Below, in pieces: positions 50,413-58,703 of a stretch of 64,000 nucleotides of DNA (position 1 is its first letter; each line of letters opens with the position of its first letter). Below the pieces are notes generated by a model. That model saw nothing but the letters and a program-made list of their open reading frames with translations. It made no database searches and had not been told where the DNA came from. The stretch comes from Akkermansiaceae bacterium (GTDB lineage Bacteria > Verrucomicrobiota > Verrucomicrobiia > Verrucomicrobiales > Akkermansiaceae). Position numbers and translations under genes: made by a program. The stretch covers positions 1-64,000 of the forward strand of contig JALOTY010000006.1 in NCBI GenBank assembly GCA_025457665.1. Direction: 5' to 3'.

Positions 50413-53295
50413 TCAAGGTATTCGGAACACGACCCATTGGAAACCGCCCGCGGGAATCTCCAGCTTGATCCGGGCGCGCGAGAAGCGATCCAGGGAAAGC
50501 GTCACCGGATTCTTGTCGGCAATCGCGGCACTGGCTCCGGAGTCCAGTCCCGCATAGTGCAAGGGAACCAGGATCTCGCGCGTGATCGCGTGATAGAGCG
50601 GATTGAAAACCGTCAGGAAGGCCCGCTCTTTCAAAGCGGGATTCACGTGGAGGTAGCCGTCCCAGTCGGCACCATCGGCCCGGCGGAGATGAATCAGATC
50701 GCTCTCCAGGATATCCCGGTACCGTTTGAACCAGCCGACCGTCCGCTTCACCATGTCGCGCGTCTTGTCCGTGTCGTAGAGCCGCGGACCGCGATAGCAG
50801 GCCTGCACGCCGGCGGCGAGGTTGGAGACCATCATGCGCTCGTAGTGATCGAGATGCTGTTCCAAGGGCTCGATCGTCGCCGCCGCGCCGCCGCCCTGAT
50901 ACTCTGTTAGAGGAACGAACATCCAGCCCATCGACGGCGTGCGGTCCCAGGTCCCGTCGTGGATGTTCTGCCGGGTGTGGATCACCTGCTGCGCGCGCGG
51001 CAACGACCAGTTCACCTCGCGGTAACCCATGCCGCATTTGTTGGAGCCGGTTAGGAAGTAGTAGTCGGGCACGTTCAGATAGATCCCTTCCGCACGGCAC
51101 CACCGGTAGAAGTCGCGGATGATCGTCCACTGCGCCCACTGCGAATCCTCCAACCCACGCTGCAAAGGCGGACGCGGCGTGACATCCCAGTCGCCGGGAT
51201 ACGATCCATCATGCTCGAATACCCCGAATCCCGTCGTCTGATAGAGCCGCCGCAGCTTTTCAAAATAGCGGACGCCCCACTCACTGGTGAGCGCCGGGGC
51301 GTTGCCGAAGGCCGGCTTTTCCCCCGGCGCGCTGACGACATCATTGCCTCCTCCCACGCTGCGGCTCGCGAGCAGCGAGTAACTCCCCATCTCGATCCCC
51401 TTCGATCGGGCAAGGTCCGCTATCTCCTTCCACCGGGCGAGATAAGCGGGATCCCCGTTCTCCGCATCGAAGCCGGAGCCGAAGGACAGGATCAGCATTT
51501 CAAAGCCCGTCTCCGCGCACTGCGCGATCGCTTGCCGCACCGCTTCGGGCTCGGCGCTGCGCATGTGCATCATCAGCGGGTTCTCGGTCACCCAGGGGGC
51601 CAGCGTCCGATACATCCGGCGCTTCGCCAGCCCGCGGCGCTCGCGGTCCTCGGAATCGAGCATCAGCACGAAGACCCGGAAGCTATCGAAGGTGCCGCCG
51701 GGCTCGATCACTTGCGCAGGTCCGCGGAAAGGGGATCCTTCTAACAGGCAGGGCATGTTCTTCAGGTAGTTCACCTGGGTCGAGAAGCTCGGGTCCGGCA
51801 GCCAGCGCACGGCGTGGCGGTTCGCCTGGTCCGAGTTGAAAGCCCCGAATGCCTGGTCGGTTTCCACATGCAGCACGGTCGGGGTCGGCAGCGGCACCGG
51901 CGGGCGGTCTTCCACCGGATTGGAATGCTCCACCACCGCCAGCAACTCGGCGGTGAACTTGTCCAGCGTCACCGCGCGGCCGCTGCGGTTGCGCACGGTG
52001 ATCCATTTGCTCATTGCCGGCAGCCCGTCATACAGCTCGTAGTGAACGGAAACCTCCACCGAATCCTGCGCCGCCGTCCCTTTCGCCACCGCCGCGGGGT
52101 CGAAAGGTCCGTAAACCGAGACCGCCCGCACGAAGCAACGCCCCCACTCCCCCGGACCGTGATCACGCATGTCGTCCGCCCCGCCGCCCCGGTCCATCTT
52201 GCCCACGCGGACCTGCCGCGGCTCACCCCAGGCCGCGTCGCGCTTCACCGTGAACAACTCCTGGAACACCGGCGGATCCGCAGCGGCATCGGCCACTTCC
52301 CACGTCAACTCTTCCGCCCCGATCTTCACCCTCAAGCGGTAGCCCCCCGCGACATCCAGCCCGCCGTCTTTTGCCGCGAACGCCTTCACCGTCGCCAACT
52401 CGCCGCCCTCCGTCTCGAAATGCCCGTGTTCCCCCCGGTCGCCGGGCCGCAGGCAGACTTTCACGATCTTCCCCGAAGCAAACCCGATCCCCATCCCCGG
52501 GCCGAAGCTCGACGCGGTGTCGGTGCCCGCTTCGAGCACCGCCTCGACCAGCCCCGTCTCCGCCGGAAGCTCCCTCTCTGCAAAGCAGTGGATCCCCGCT
52601 GGCGCGTAAATCTCACCCGCCTTCCCTTCGTTCTGAAAACTCACCCGCTCGTCATGCTTCGACGCCCGGACCTTCCATGCGGCGTCCAGCGTTTTGAAAT
52701 CATCGCCTAACAGCAGCTTCCGGCCGCTCTCCGACTCGCCCGCAGCCCCCTCGCCATCCCCCTCCGGCATCCGGTAGTCGAGACGCAGCGAGACGCCCTT
52801 CGGCGGCCATTGGACACCCGGCGCATGATGCCGCACCCGCTTCCACTCCATCCGCGCGGCCGGCACTCCGGTCTCCATCCCGGTGCAGACCATCGCCGCC
52901 GGATCCGCTTTCATCGACTCCAGCCACTCGGGCGAAAGATAGGCTTGGTTCGGCTGTCCAGTCCACCCGCCGACCGGGATGTCCCGTCCTTCGATCGTCA
53001 CCATCGCCTCCGGCCGCGGCCCTCGCAGCACCGCTTGCCCGGTCATCAGATTGTCGAAAGCCACCGTGCTGCCCCCCGGCCGCAGCCGGATCGTGCGGCG
53101 AACCAGGCCGTTCTGAAGCACCACCGAAGCGCCATCCGCGGAGCGCTCGACCGTCGCCTTGAACGGACTGGCATCGACCAGCCAGTCGATCCGCGGCTGG
53201 TAGTCGGCGGGCGGCAGCGCCAAGGCCGCCGTGGAGAAAGCCATCCCCAGCCAAAGCGGTTGACCGAAGCGGAGAAACCTGCGGGTGAGCATCAT
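50413..53295 (-). CDS. Secreted glycosidase-like protein (alpha-galactosidase-like, clan GH-D-like)
   Basis: The ATG at 53295 (MMLTRRFLRFGQPLWLGMAF) gives 960 residues with a signal peptide. An upstream ATG at 53388 is possible but adds a basic, unlikely leader. The N-terminal half (to about 560) is beta-rich, with a sugar-binding-like insertion. The C-terminal half resembles the TIM barrel of alpha-galactosidase-like enzymes: MLILSFGSGFDAENGD, GVFEHDGSYPGDWD with a candidate nucleophile Asp, and a beta domain at the end (LEIPAGGFQWVVFRIP). The substrate and exact GH family cannot be assigned by eye. Its stop is directly followed by the kinase start, so enzyme, kinase and regulator form an operon. 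Confidence 0.72.
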   Translation of the reverse strand: MMLTRRFLRFGQPLWLGMAFSTAALALPPADYQPRIDWLVDASPFKATVERSADGASVVLQNGLVRRTIRLRPGGSTVAFDNLMTGQAVLRGPRPEAMVTIEGRDIPVGGWTGQPNQAYLSPEWLESMKADPAAMVCTGMETGVPAARMEWKRVRHHAPGVQWPPKGVSLRLDYRMPEGDGEGAAGESESGRKLLLGDDFKTLDAAWKVRASKHDERVSFQNEGKAGEIYAPAGIHCFAERELPAETGLVEAVLEAGTDTASSFGPGMGIGFASGKIVKVCLRPGDRGEHGHFETEGGELATVKAFAAKDGGLDVAGGYRLRVKIGAEELTWEVADAAADPPVFQELFTVKRDAAWGEPRQVRVGKMDRGGGADDMRDHGPGEWGRCFVRAVSVYGPFDPAAVAKGTAAQDSVEVSVHYELYDGLPAMSKWITVRNRSGRAVTLDKFTAELLAVVEHSNPVEDRPPVPLPTPTVLHVETDQAFGAFNSDQANRHAVRWLPDPSFSTQVNYLKNMPCLLEGSPFRGPAQVIEPGGTFDSFRVFVLMLDSEDRERRGLAKRRMYRTLAPWVTENPLMMHMRSAEPEAVRQAIAQCAETGFEMLILSFGSGFDAENGDPAYLARWKEIADLARSKGIEMGSYSLLASRSVGGGNDVVSAPGEKPAFGNAPALTSEWGVRYFEKLRRLYQTTGFGVFEHDGSYPGDWDVTPRPPLQRGLEDSQWAQWTIIRDFYRWCRAEGIYLNVPDYYFLTGSNKCGMGYREVNWSLPRAQQVIHTRQNIHDGTWDRTPSMGWMFVPLTEYQGGGAAATIEPLEQHLDHYERMMVSNLAAGVQACYRGPRLYDTDKTRDMVKRTVGWFKRYRDILESDLIHLRRADGADWDGYLHVNPALKERAFLTVFNPLYHAITREILVPLHYAGLDSGASAAIADKNPVTLSLDRFSRARIKLEIPAGGFQWVVFRIP

Positions 53296-53501
53296 GCAAT
53301 CAAGTTGTCGGCGAAATTTCCGGCTCAGGCCAGCCTGTTCCGGCATCCGCCAAGCTATCCCCTTCGGAAGGCTCCGGAGCCATTGCACATTCTAGGGGGG
53401 GTGGGCAATAGGTACAAGCCGCCAGATCCTTTCAGAACCGGCCGCCCGCGGATTCTTCCGGCCCGGCCGACCCCAGACAGGCAGCCATCATTTGTTTTGA
53501 C

Positions 53502-54785
53502 ATGCCACGTAGGCCGGGAAAGCGAATGGGGATGCCCGACGTCGCCAATCCACCCCTCTTTTTCCTGATCGGACCTTCACTTGCGATTTTCATGGTAGTT
53601 TCCGCCCGGTCCGGCGCCACCACGTACGCCGAGGACATCGATTTTCTCCGCCAGCACACCGAGATCGTGGAACTCGGTGAGGGCGAGGCCAAGGTGGCCG
53701 TCGCACCGCGTTGGCAAGGACGGGTGATGACGTCCACCGCAGGCGGCGGCGCGGCGGAGGGCTTCGGTTGGATCGGCAGGGAAGCCGTGCAAACCGGCAT
53801 CCTTCCCGAAGCCGAACGGACCGGACTCAACCGCCACATCCATGTCTTCGGCGGAGAAGAAAGACTCTGGCTCGGCCCGGAAGGCGGACGCTTCGCCCTC
53901 TTCTTCCCGCCCGGTGTGAAGCAGGAATTCGAGCATTGGAAAACCCCCGCCGTCCTCGACACTGAAGCTTTCTCCATGGATTCCAAGAGTCCCACCTCGG
54001 TTTCGTTCCGTCACCGGACCACCCTTCGCAACCGAGCCGGAACGGAACTTGTCATCGGTCTCGCCAGAAAGATCGAACTTTCCGATCGCGCCGCTATCGA
54101 ACGCCGTATCGGCATGCCCCTGTCAGCAGCGGTGAAAGCCGTCGGCTATACCACTTCCAACACGGTCACGAACCACGGCGACCAGGCCTGGAACCACGGC
54201 ACCGGCGCGCCGTCCGTCTGGCTGCTCGGCATGTTCAAGCCCTCGCCCTCCACCGTCGTAGTGATCCCGCTCGCTGAAGGAGCCAGGGATGCGGTGAATA
54301 CGAACTACATCGGCTTCGGGCCCATCCCGTCGGACCGGGCACGGATCACGGACGGCATCTTGTTTTTCAAGGGCGATGGCAAGGTCCGCGGCAAGCTCGG
54401 CGTCGCGCCCCGCGGATCGAAAGGCATCGCGGGAAGCTGGCAGGCGGACCGCAGCGTGCTGACTTTGGTCCGCTTCGATCCTCCAGGCGACGCGGAAAGC
54501 GCGAAGTGGCCCTACGTCGATTCGCAATGGTCCGACGACCTGCCTCCCTTCGGTGGCGACGTGATCAATGCCTACAACGACGGCCCTCCCGAGCCGGGCG
54601 CGAAACCGCTTGGCCCCTTTTACGAGATCGAAAGCTCGAGCCCCGCGCTCTTCCTCCAGCCGGGCGAGACCCACGTCCACATCCAGACGACCCTCCACCT
54701 TTCCGGCCCACGCGAAGTGCTCGACGCGATTGCGAAGGGCACGCTGGGCGCGGGACTTGACGTGATCGAAAAGTCGCTGCCTTAA
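53502..54785 (+). CDS. DUF6786-like secreted protein
   Basis: This 427-residue protein has a basic n-region and a hydrophobic segment (MPDVANPPLFFLIGPSLAIF) acting as an export signal. The start could be 53502 or the inner ATG at 53532. The body is beta-rich, with APRWQGRVMTSTAGG, NRHIHVFGGEERLWLGPEGG, and GPFYEIESSSPALFLQPGET near the end. The overall pattern agrees with DUF6786 proteins of Bacteroidetes and Verrucomicrobia, which may have a galactose-mutarotase-like sandwich, but this is a recognition by eye. It is divergent from the glycosidase-kinase operon, so the 200 bp between them probably carry both promoters. Confidence 0.6.
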   Translation: MPRRPGKRMGMPDVANPPLFFLIGPSLAIFMVVSARSGATTYAEDIDFLRQHTEIVELGEGEAKVAVAPRWQGRVMTSTAGGGAAEGFGWIGREAVQTGILPEAERTGLNRHIHVFGGEERLWLGPEGGRFALFFPPGVKQEFEHWKTPAVLDTEAFSMDSKSPTSVSFRHRTTLRNRAGTELVIGLARKIELSDRAAIERRIGMPLSAAVKAVGYTTSNTVTNHGDQAWNHGTGAPSVWLLGMFKPSPSTVVVIPLAEGARDAVNTNYIGFGPIPSDRARITDGILFFKGDGKVRGKLGVAPRGSKGIAGSWQADRSVLTLVRFDPPGDAESAKWPYVDSQWSDDLPPFGGDVINAYNDGPPEPGAKPLGPFYEIESSSPALFLQPGETHVHIQTTLHLSGPREVLDAIAKGTLGAGLDVIEKSLP

Positions 54786-54798
54786 CGCGGGACCTGGC

Positions 54799-55086
54799 AT
54801 GGCTGAAATCACTGCCGAAGCCAACTCGGTGGTCTTCGAGATCCCGAGCGAGACGCGGGCGGATTTGACCTTCATCGTCCAGGGTTCAAGCGATATGACG
54901 GCCTCCTCGTGGCGTGAAATCGCCCGTCGGGAAGGTGATGGCGAATGGACGGGAAGCGCCGAAGTCTTCACCGCTCCGCCCTCCGGAGGGCGCACGCAAA
55001 TCCTCGTGACGGAGTCCATGCAGCCTCCCCTCGTGTCCTCCCAGTTCTATCGCATCAAGGTCATCAAGGATTCTGGAGGAAACTGA
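54799..55086 (+). pseudogene. Orphan 3' end of an MBG-protein gene; right copy of the flanking repeat
   Basis: This 95-residue frame is identical in protein sequence to the last 95 residues of the MBG protein ending at 39162. At the DNA level 281 of 288 positions match and every difference is synonymous. Nothing before its ATG resembles the rest of the gene, and it lies 13 bp after the stop of the DUF6786-like gene. The synonymous-only divergence implies that both copies were under protein-level selection until recently. It is probably a displaced gene end marking the right boundary of the island (repeat to 55089). Confidence 0.88.
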
Positions 55087-55128
55087 AGCAGAGGGTTCTT
55101 TGGAGGCGGATGGGGAATACCCAAGGCC

Positions 55129-58100
55129 TCACGAAGCCGCGGCTTCGGAGATCCATTTTTTCCCTTCGGGGGAGTCGCGGTAGAGGATGACGGGGACGTT
55201 TCTTACGCCAACCCTCGTACCACGGCGCTCTTCCTTGCGGGAGATGACGATGAGTTCATCGCACTGGCTGAAGGCATAGGGGATGTTGCCGCTGGACATG
55301 GAGAACATGCCCTGGAGGTCGAGTTCAGCCATGGCCTCGATGCAGTTCTGGATGCGCTCGCCGGAAAGTTTCGAGAAGGCTTCATCGATGGGCACAAGGG
55401 CGAGCGAGGGTTCCTTGCGGCGGCTTTCGTGGCGGTTGTAGGCGTGAAGATAACTGGCGAGGATGGCGACGAAATAGGGGCTCTGGTTTTCGCCACCGCT
55501 CATCTTGCCGCTTTGTTTATCGACACTGATGGAACGGGCATCGGGATCGCGGATGTCGGTGACGGTGAGGTCGTAATCGAAATACTGGCGGTAATCGAGC
55601 AAGCGCGCGGCTTCGGGGCTGCTGGCATTTTGCACGAGGAGGGTGAGGAATCCTTTCAACGCATCCTGCAATTCGCCGCTCATGCTGGCGAAGAACAATT
55701 CGTCCTCGTGATGGAGGGCGTTGAGGTCGATGAGATCGCGGTAGATCTTGAAGTCGGGGTTCGGGCGGCGCTCGATTTTGTAGCGGTCGTGACCGATGGG
55801 TTTCTTGAGCTGGTGGTTGAGGAGGGAGATGATGTTTTCGACATTCTTGAGCGCCTGCTGCATGCGGCTGAGGACCTGGGTGCGGAAGAGCGCTTCCCAG
55901 CGTTTGCGCTCGGTGACGGACTTCTTTTCGTATTCGGGGATGTTCGCGCCTTCGATTTGTTCGAGGCGTGAAACGTAGGGGGCGGCATCGGTGCCGTCTT
56001 CGGGGAGATCGTCAAATTTCGGTGCGAAGGTCTTCTTGAAATCGAGCATGGCGACCTTCAGTTCGCCGGTGGCATCCTTGGCGGCGAGTTCGGCGGCGAT
56101 GGCGGCCTTGGTGAATTCCTTGGCGAGGACGTCGGGGGCGGGGGTGTATTCGGCGGCTTCCTTTTTCCACGCGACGTAGCGTTCGTGGTGGGCGTGGATG
56201 TCGATGCGCAGCTTGGTGCGGGAGAATTCGTCTTCGCGGCGGCTGGCGGTTTCCATGAGCTGGGCGAGAAGCTTCTCGGTGTCCTGGATTTCGCGGATGC
56301 GGCCCTTGCGGAGGATGGAAGTACGCTCGGCATCGTAGCTCGCGAGTTGTTCGCCGAGGGCTTCGATCTCATCGCGCAGGCGGTCGAACTGATCGGTGGC
56401 GATGGCCTGGAGCTGGTCCATGAGGTCATCGTGCTGTTCCTGTTTCTTCGGCAGGTCCTCGATGCGGATGAGTTCGCGGATGACGTCCTCGTGTTCGGGG
56501 ATGGCGCTGGCGCGTTCGCGGATGAGGCGTTCGACTTCGAGTTCGATGGGTTCGAGGCGGCGGATGGCGGCATCGATCTCACCGAGGCGTTGGCGTTTGA
56601 TTTCGAGCTGCCGTTTGAGGCCTTCCTGGCCGATGAAGGGGGTGCCATTGTAAGGGGCGGGGCGGACCAAGGCGCCACGGCGTTTGTAGAGGCCATCGGG
56701 CGAGATGGCGGAAGGATGGCGGTCGAGCTGGCTGGGATCGGCCACGCGGATGAGGTCGCCGAAGAGGAAATCGATGCAGGCGCGGGCCTGGTCATCAGCG
56801 GTGGCGAGGAGTTCGGCGAGTGAGCCCTTTTTCGCGGCGGGCTTGGTGGCATGGATGGCTTGGACATCGATGAGCCGCTGGGGTCCGGCGTGGACGATGT
56901 CTGCGGCGGGGATCTGGCGGAGGATTCTACTAGATTCCTCGTAGTGATTTGGCGGGACGAGGACGGCGAATTTCTCCTCGAAGGCGACTTCGGCGGCGGC
57001 GCGCCAGGATTCATCGGTGACCTCGCAGATTTCGCGCAGGGCGCGGGGCGGGGATTCGTTGGGCAGGAGGGGGAGCTGGGATTTCAGGGCGGCGAGGAGC
57101 GGCTGGGGGCCGGGGGAGACGCCGCGCTGGAGGAGATCGATCTGGGCCTGGAGGTCGGATTTCTCGTTGCGGAGCTTGCGCAGTTCCTCGCGGTCGGGCT
57201 CGAAGCGGGAGCGCAGGGTTTTGACGGTTTCATTGGCGGCATCGGCCAGCAGCGAGAGGGACGAGGCGGTTTGCTCGCGTTCGCAGGAGTCGAGGAACTC
57301 GATGGCGTGTTTGAGTTTCGTGGTATCGACGATGGGATCGAGCGGTGCCTTGTGGACTTGTTCCATCCAGGCGCGGGCGGACTTGATGCGTTTGCCGAGG
57401 CCGCCATCGAGGCGAGTGGCTCGGTCGCGGAGTTGTTCGATTTCGGCTTCGAGTTTGGCGATATCGTCGGCGAGTTTTTTGTAGAGTCGGCCTTCGGACG
57501 ATTCGTTGAGGAGGGCGGTGAGGGATTCCTTTTTCCGCTGGGAGGTGGTGGTGAGTTCGGTGAGTTCCTCGAGGCGGGATTCATCGGCCTGGTTGTCGAT
57601 CTTGAGTTTATCGAGGCGGCTGCGGGTTTTTTCCGCGTCCTCGGTGGCGTGGACGTGGGCGAACTCGGCGGCGAGGTAGGTGGCGACGGCGTGATCGCGT
57701 TCGGCCTCGCGGAGGGTGGTGGCGAGCGTGCGGATGCGGGTGAGGCGGTCGAGCTGGGCTTTGAGCGAGGCGAGTTCGCGTTCGTAGGATTGGAAATCGC
57801 GGAAGGAGGAAACGACGTCTTCGACCGGCACGGCTTCGGCGGGGAGGACGAATTGGCGGCAGAAGTCGTCGAAGGATTTCAGGTTGGTGAAGGACATCGC
57901 GCTGGGGAGGAGGCGCTGGAGGACGTCCTTGTTGAAGTTGAGATGGGAGGGGTTGGCCATGTCGCGCAGGTATTCGCGCGGCGAGGAGAAGAGGCGTCCG
58001 CCGTGGGACTCGATCATGCGCTTGAAGGCGCCGAGGGCACTGGGGCGGGGTTTGCCGTCTTCGGATTCGGTGAGGAAATCGGATTTCTGGAGGGAGGCGG

Positions 58101-58509
58101 GGCAGTAGAAGGGGGTGGTGGTGCCATCGTTTTCCGCGGCCGAGCGGAACTCGAAGCGGAGGCCCCAGGTTTCGACGCGGGAGCCATCGGGCCAGGTGAA
58201 CTCGGCGGCGATGTAGGTGGTGACGCCCTTGTCGTGGAAGAACTGGGGGACGCCGTTTTCCTCGCGTTTGGTATCGAGGAGGCAGTAGCCCTTGATCGTG
58301 CGGTCACTTTTCGACCCGGTGGCGGAGCGGTTGAAGTGGTGGTGGGCGCGTTCGGGGCCGACGAGGACGAGCATGAGCAGGTCCATGAGGATGGATTTCC
58401 CGGAGCCGGTGACGCCGGCGAGGACGAGGTTTCCGCGGACCGGGAGGGAATCGCGGTAGCCGTACCAGTTCAGGGCGTGGAGTTGGGTCAGGCGGATGGC
58501 TCGGCTCAT
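55129..58509 (-). CDS. SMC-like ATPase, JetC/MksF (MukB-like) family
   Basis: The start MSRAIRLTQLHALNWYGYRD at 58509 gives 1126 residues. An upstream extension to 58692 was rejected because it translates a tandem repeat. The Walker A loop is GVTGSGKS (about 32-39). Long charged helical regions with coiled-coil character (about 220-480 and 640-930) flank a central hinge-like region. Near the C-terminus are the signature KMSGGENQSPYFVAILASYL (about 1000) and the Walker B PIDEAFSKLSGERIQN (about 1041). SGGExQ plus DEAFSK is typical of JetC/MksF rather than SMC or RecF. In Wadjet and MksBEF systems this ATPase works with a kleisin, a KITE protein and often a nuclease to destroy or organise circular DNA. 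None of these partners lies next to it here. Confidence 0.82.
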   Translation of the reverse strand: MSRAIRLTQLHALNWYGYRDSLPVRGNLVLAGVTGSGKSILMDLLMLVLVGPERAHHHFNRSATGSKSDRTIKGYCLLDTKREENGVPQFFHDKGVTTYIAAEFTWPDGSRVETWGLRFEFRSAAENDGTTTPFYCPASLQKSDFLTESEDGKPRPSALGAFKRMIESHGGRLFSSPREYLRDMANPSHLNFNKDVLQRLLPSAMSFTNLKSFDDFCRQFVLPAEAVPVEDVVSSFRDFQSYERELASLKAQLDRLTRIRTLATTLREAERDHAVATYLAAEFAHVHATEDAEKTRSRLDKLKIDNQADESRLEELTELTTTSQRKKESLTALLNESSEGRLYKKLADDIAKLEAEIEQLRDRATRLDGGLGKRIKSARAWMEQVHKAPLDPIVDTTKLKHAIEFLDSCEREQTASSLSLLADAANETVKTLRSRFEPDREELRKLRNEKSDLQAQIDLLQRGVSPGPQPLLAALKSQLPLLPNESPPRALREICEVTDESWRAAAEVAFEEKFAVLVPPNHYEESSRILRQIPAADIVHAGPQRLIDVQAIHATKPAAKKGSLAELLATADDQARACIDFLFGDLIRVADPSQLDRHPSAISPDGLYKRRGALVRPAPYNGTPFIGQEGLKRQLEIKRQRLGEIDAAIRRLEPIELEVERLIRERASAIPEHEDVIRELIRIEDLPKKQEQHDDLMDQLQAIATDQFDRLRDEIEALGEQLASYDAERTSILRKGRIREIQDTEKLLAQLMETASRREDEFSRTKLRIDIHAHHERYVAWKKEAAEYTPAPDVLAKEFTKAAIAAELAAKDATGELKVAMLDFKKTFAPKFDDLPEDGTDAAPYVSRLEQIEGANIPEYEKKSVTERKRWEALFRTQVLSRMQQALKNVENIISLLNHQLKKPIGHDRYKIERRPNPDFKIYRDLIDLNALHHEDELFFASMSGELQDALKGFLTLLVQNASSPEAARLLDYRQYFDYDLTVTDIRDPDARSISVDKQSGKMSGGENQSPYFVAILASYLHAYNRHESRRKEPSLALVPIDEAFSKLSGERIQNCIEAMAELDLQGMFSMSSGNIPYAFSQCDELIVISRKEERRGTRVGVRNVPVILYRDSPEGKKWISEAAAS

Positions 58510-58545
58510 GCGGGAAGGGTCGGGTGAGCGGGGTGTTTTTGAAAA

Positions 58546-58593
58546 GCTGAAATGCTGAAACGCTGAAATGCTGAAATGCTGAAATGCTGAAAT
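58546..58593. repeat. Six tandem octamers (GCTGAAAY) upstream of the ATPase gene
   Basis: Six head-to-tail 8-bp units occur without gaps: GCTGAAAT, GCTGAAAC, then four more GCTGAAAT. They lie 37 bp upstream of the ATPase start, in its 5' leader or promoter region. On the minus strand the unit reads ATTTCAGC. Such arrays could vary in number by replication slippage. No protein role is evident. Confidence 0.9.
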
Positions 58594-58623
58594 GCTCCGC
58601 GCCAAGCTGGGGCTGTTTCTCTG

Positions 58624-58659
58624 GTCTTGTGTCTTGCGTCTTGAAGTCTTGTGTCTTCT
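58624..58659. repeat. Short array of GTCTTG units
   Basis: Five adjoining units of 7-8 bp (GTCTTGT, GTCTTGC, GTCTTGAA, GTCTTGT, GTCTTCT) follow the octamer array after 30 bp. They read CAAGAC on the minus strand. They lie between the divergent starts of the ATPase and the phosphotransferase. Confidence 0.75.
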
Positions 58660-58703
58660 CCTGATTGCTTTTCCGGGAGATCTTGTGTTCACGGTGGCGG
58701 CGG

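Noticed and set aside
39163..54798. Island considered as a prophage or integrative conjugative element
   Set aside because: No integrase, recombinase, relaxase, structural phage gene or tRNA target was found. Only the flanking repeats support mobility.
56851..58527. 558-residue plus-strand frame opposite the JetC-like gene
   Set aside because: It is a Gly/Glu/Ala-rich shadow frame. The minus strand carries the Walker A, signature and Walker B motifs.
58546..58659. Short repeats considered as a CRISPR array
   Set aside because: Units are only 7-8 bp and adjoin without spacers, and no cas genes are nearby.
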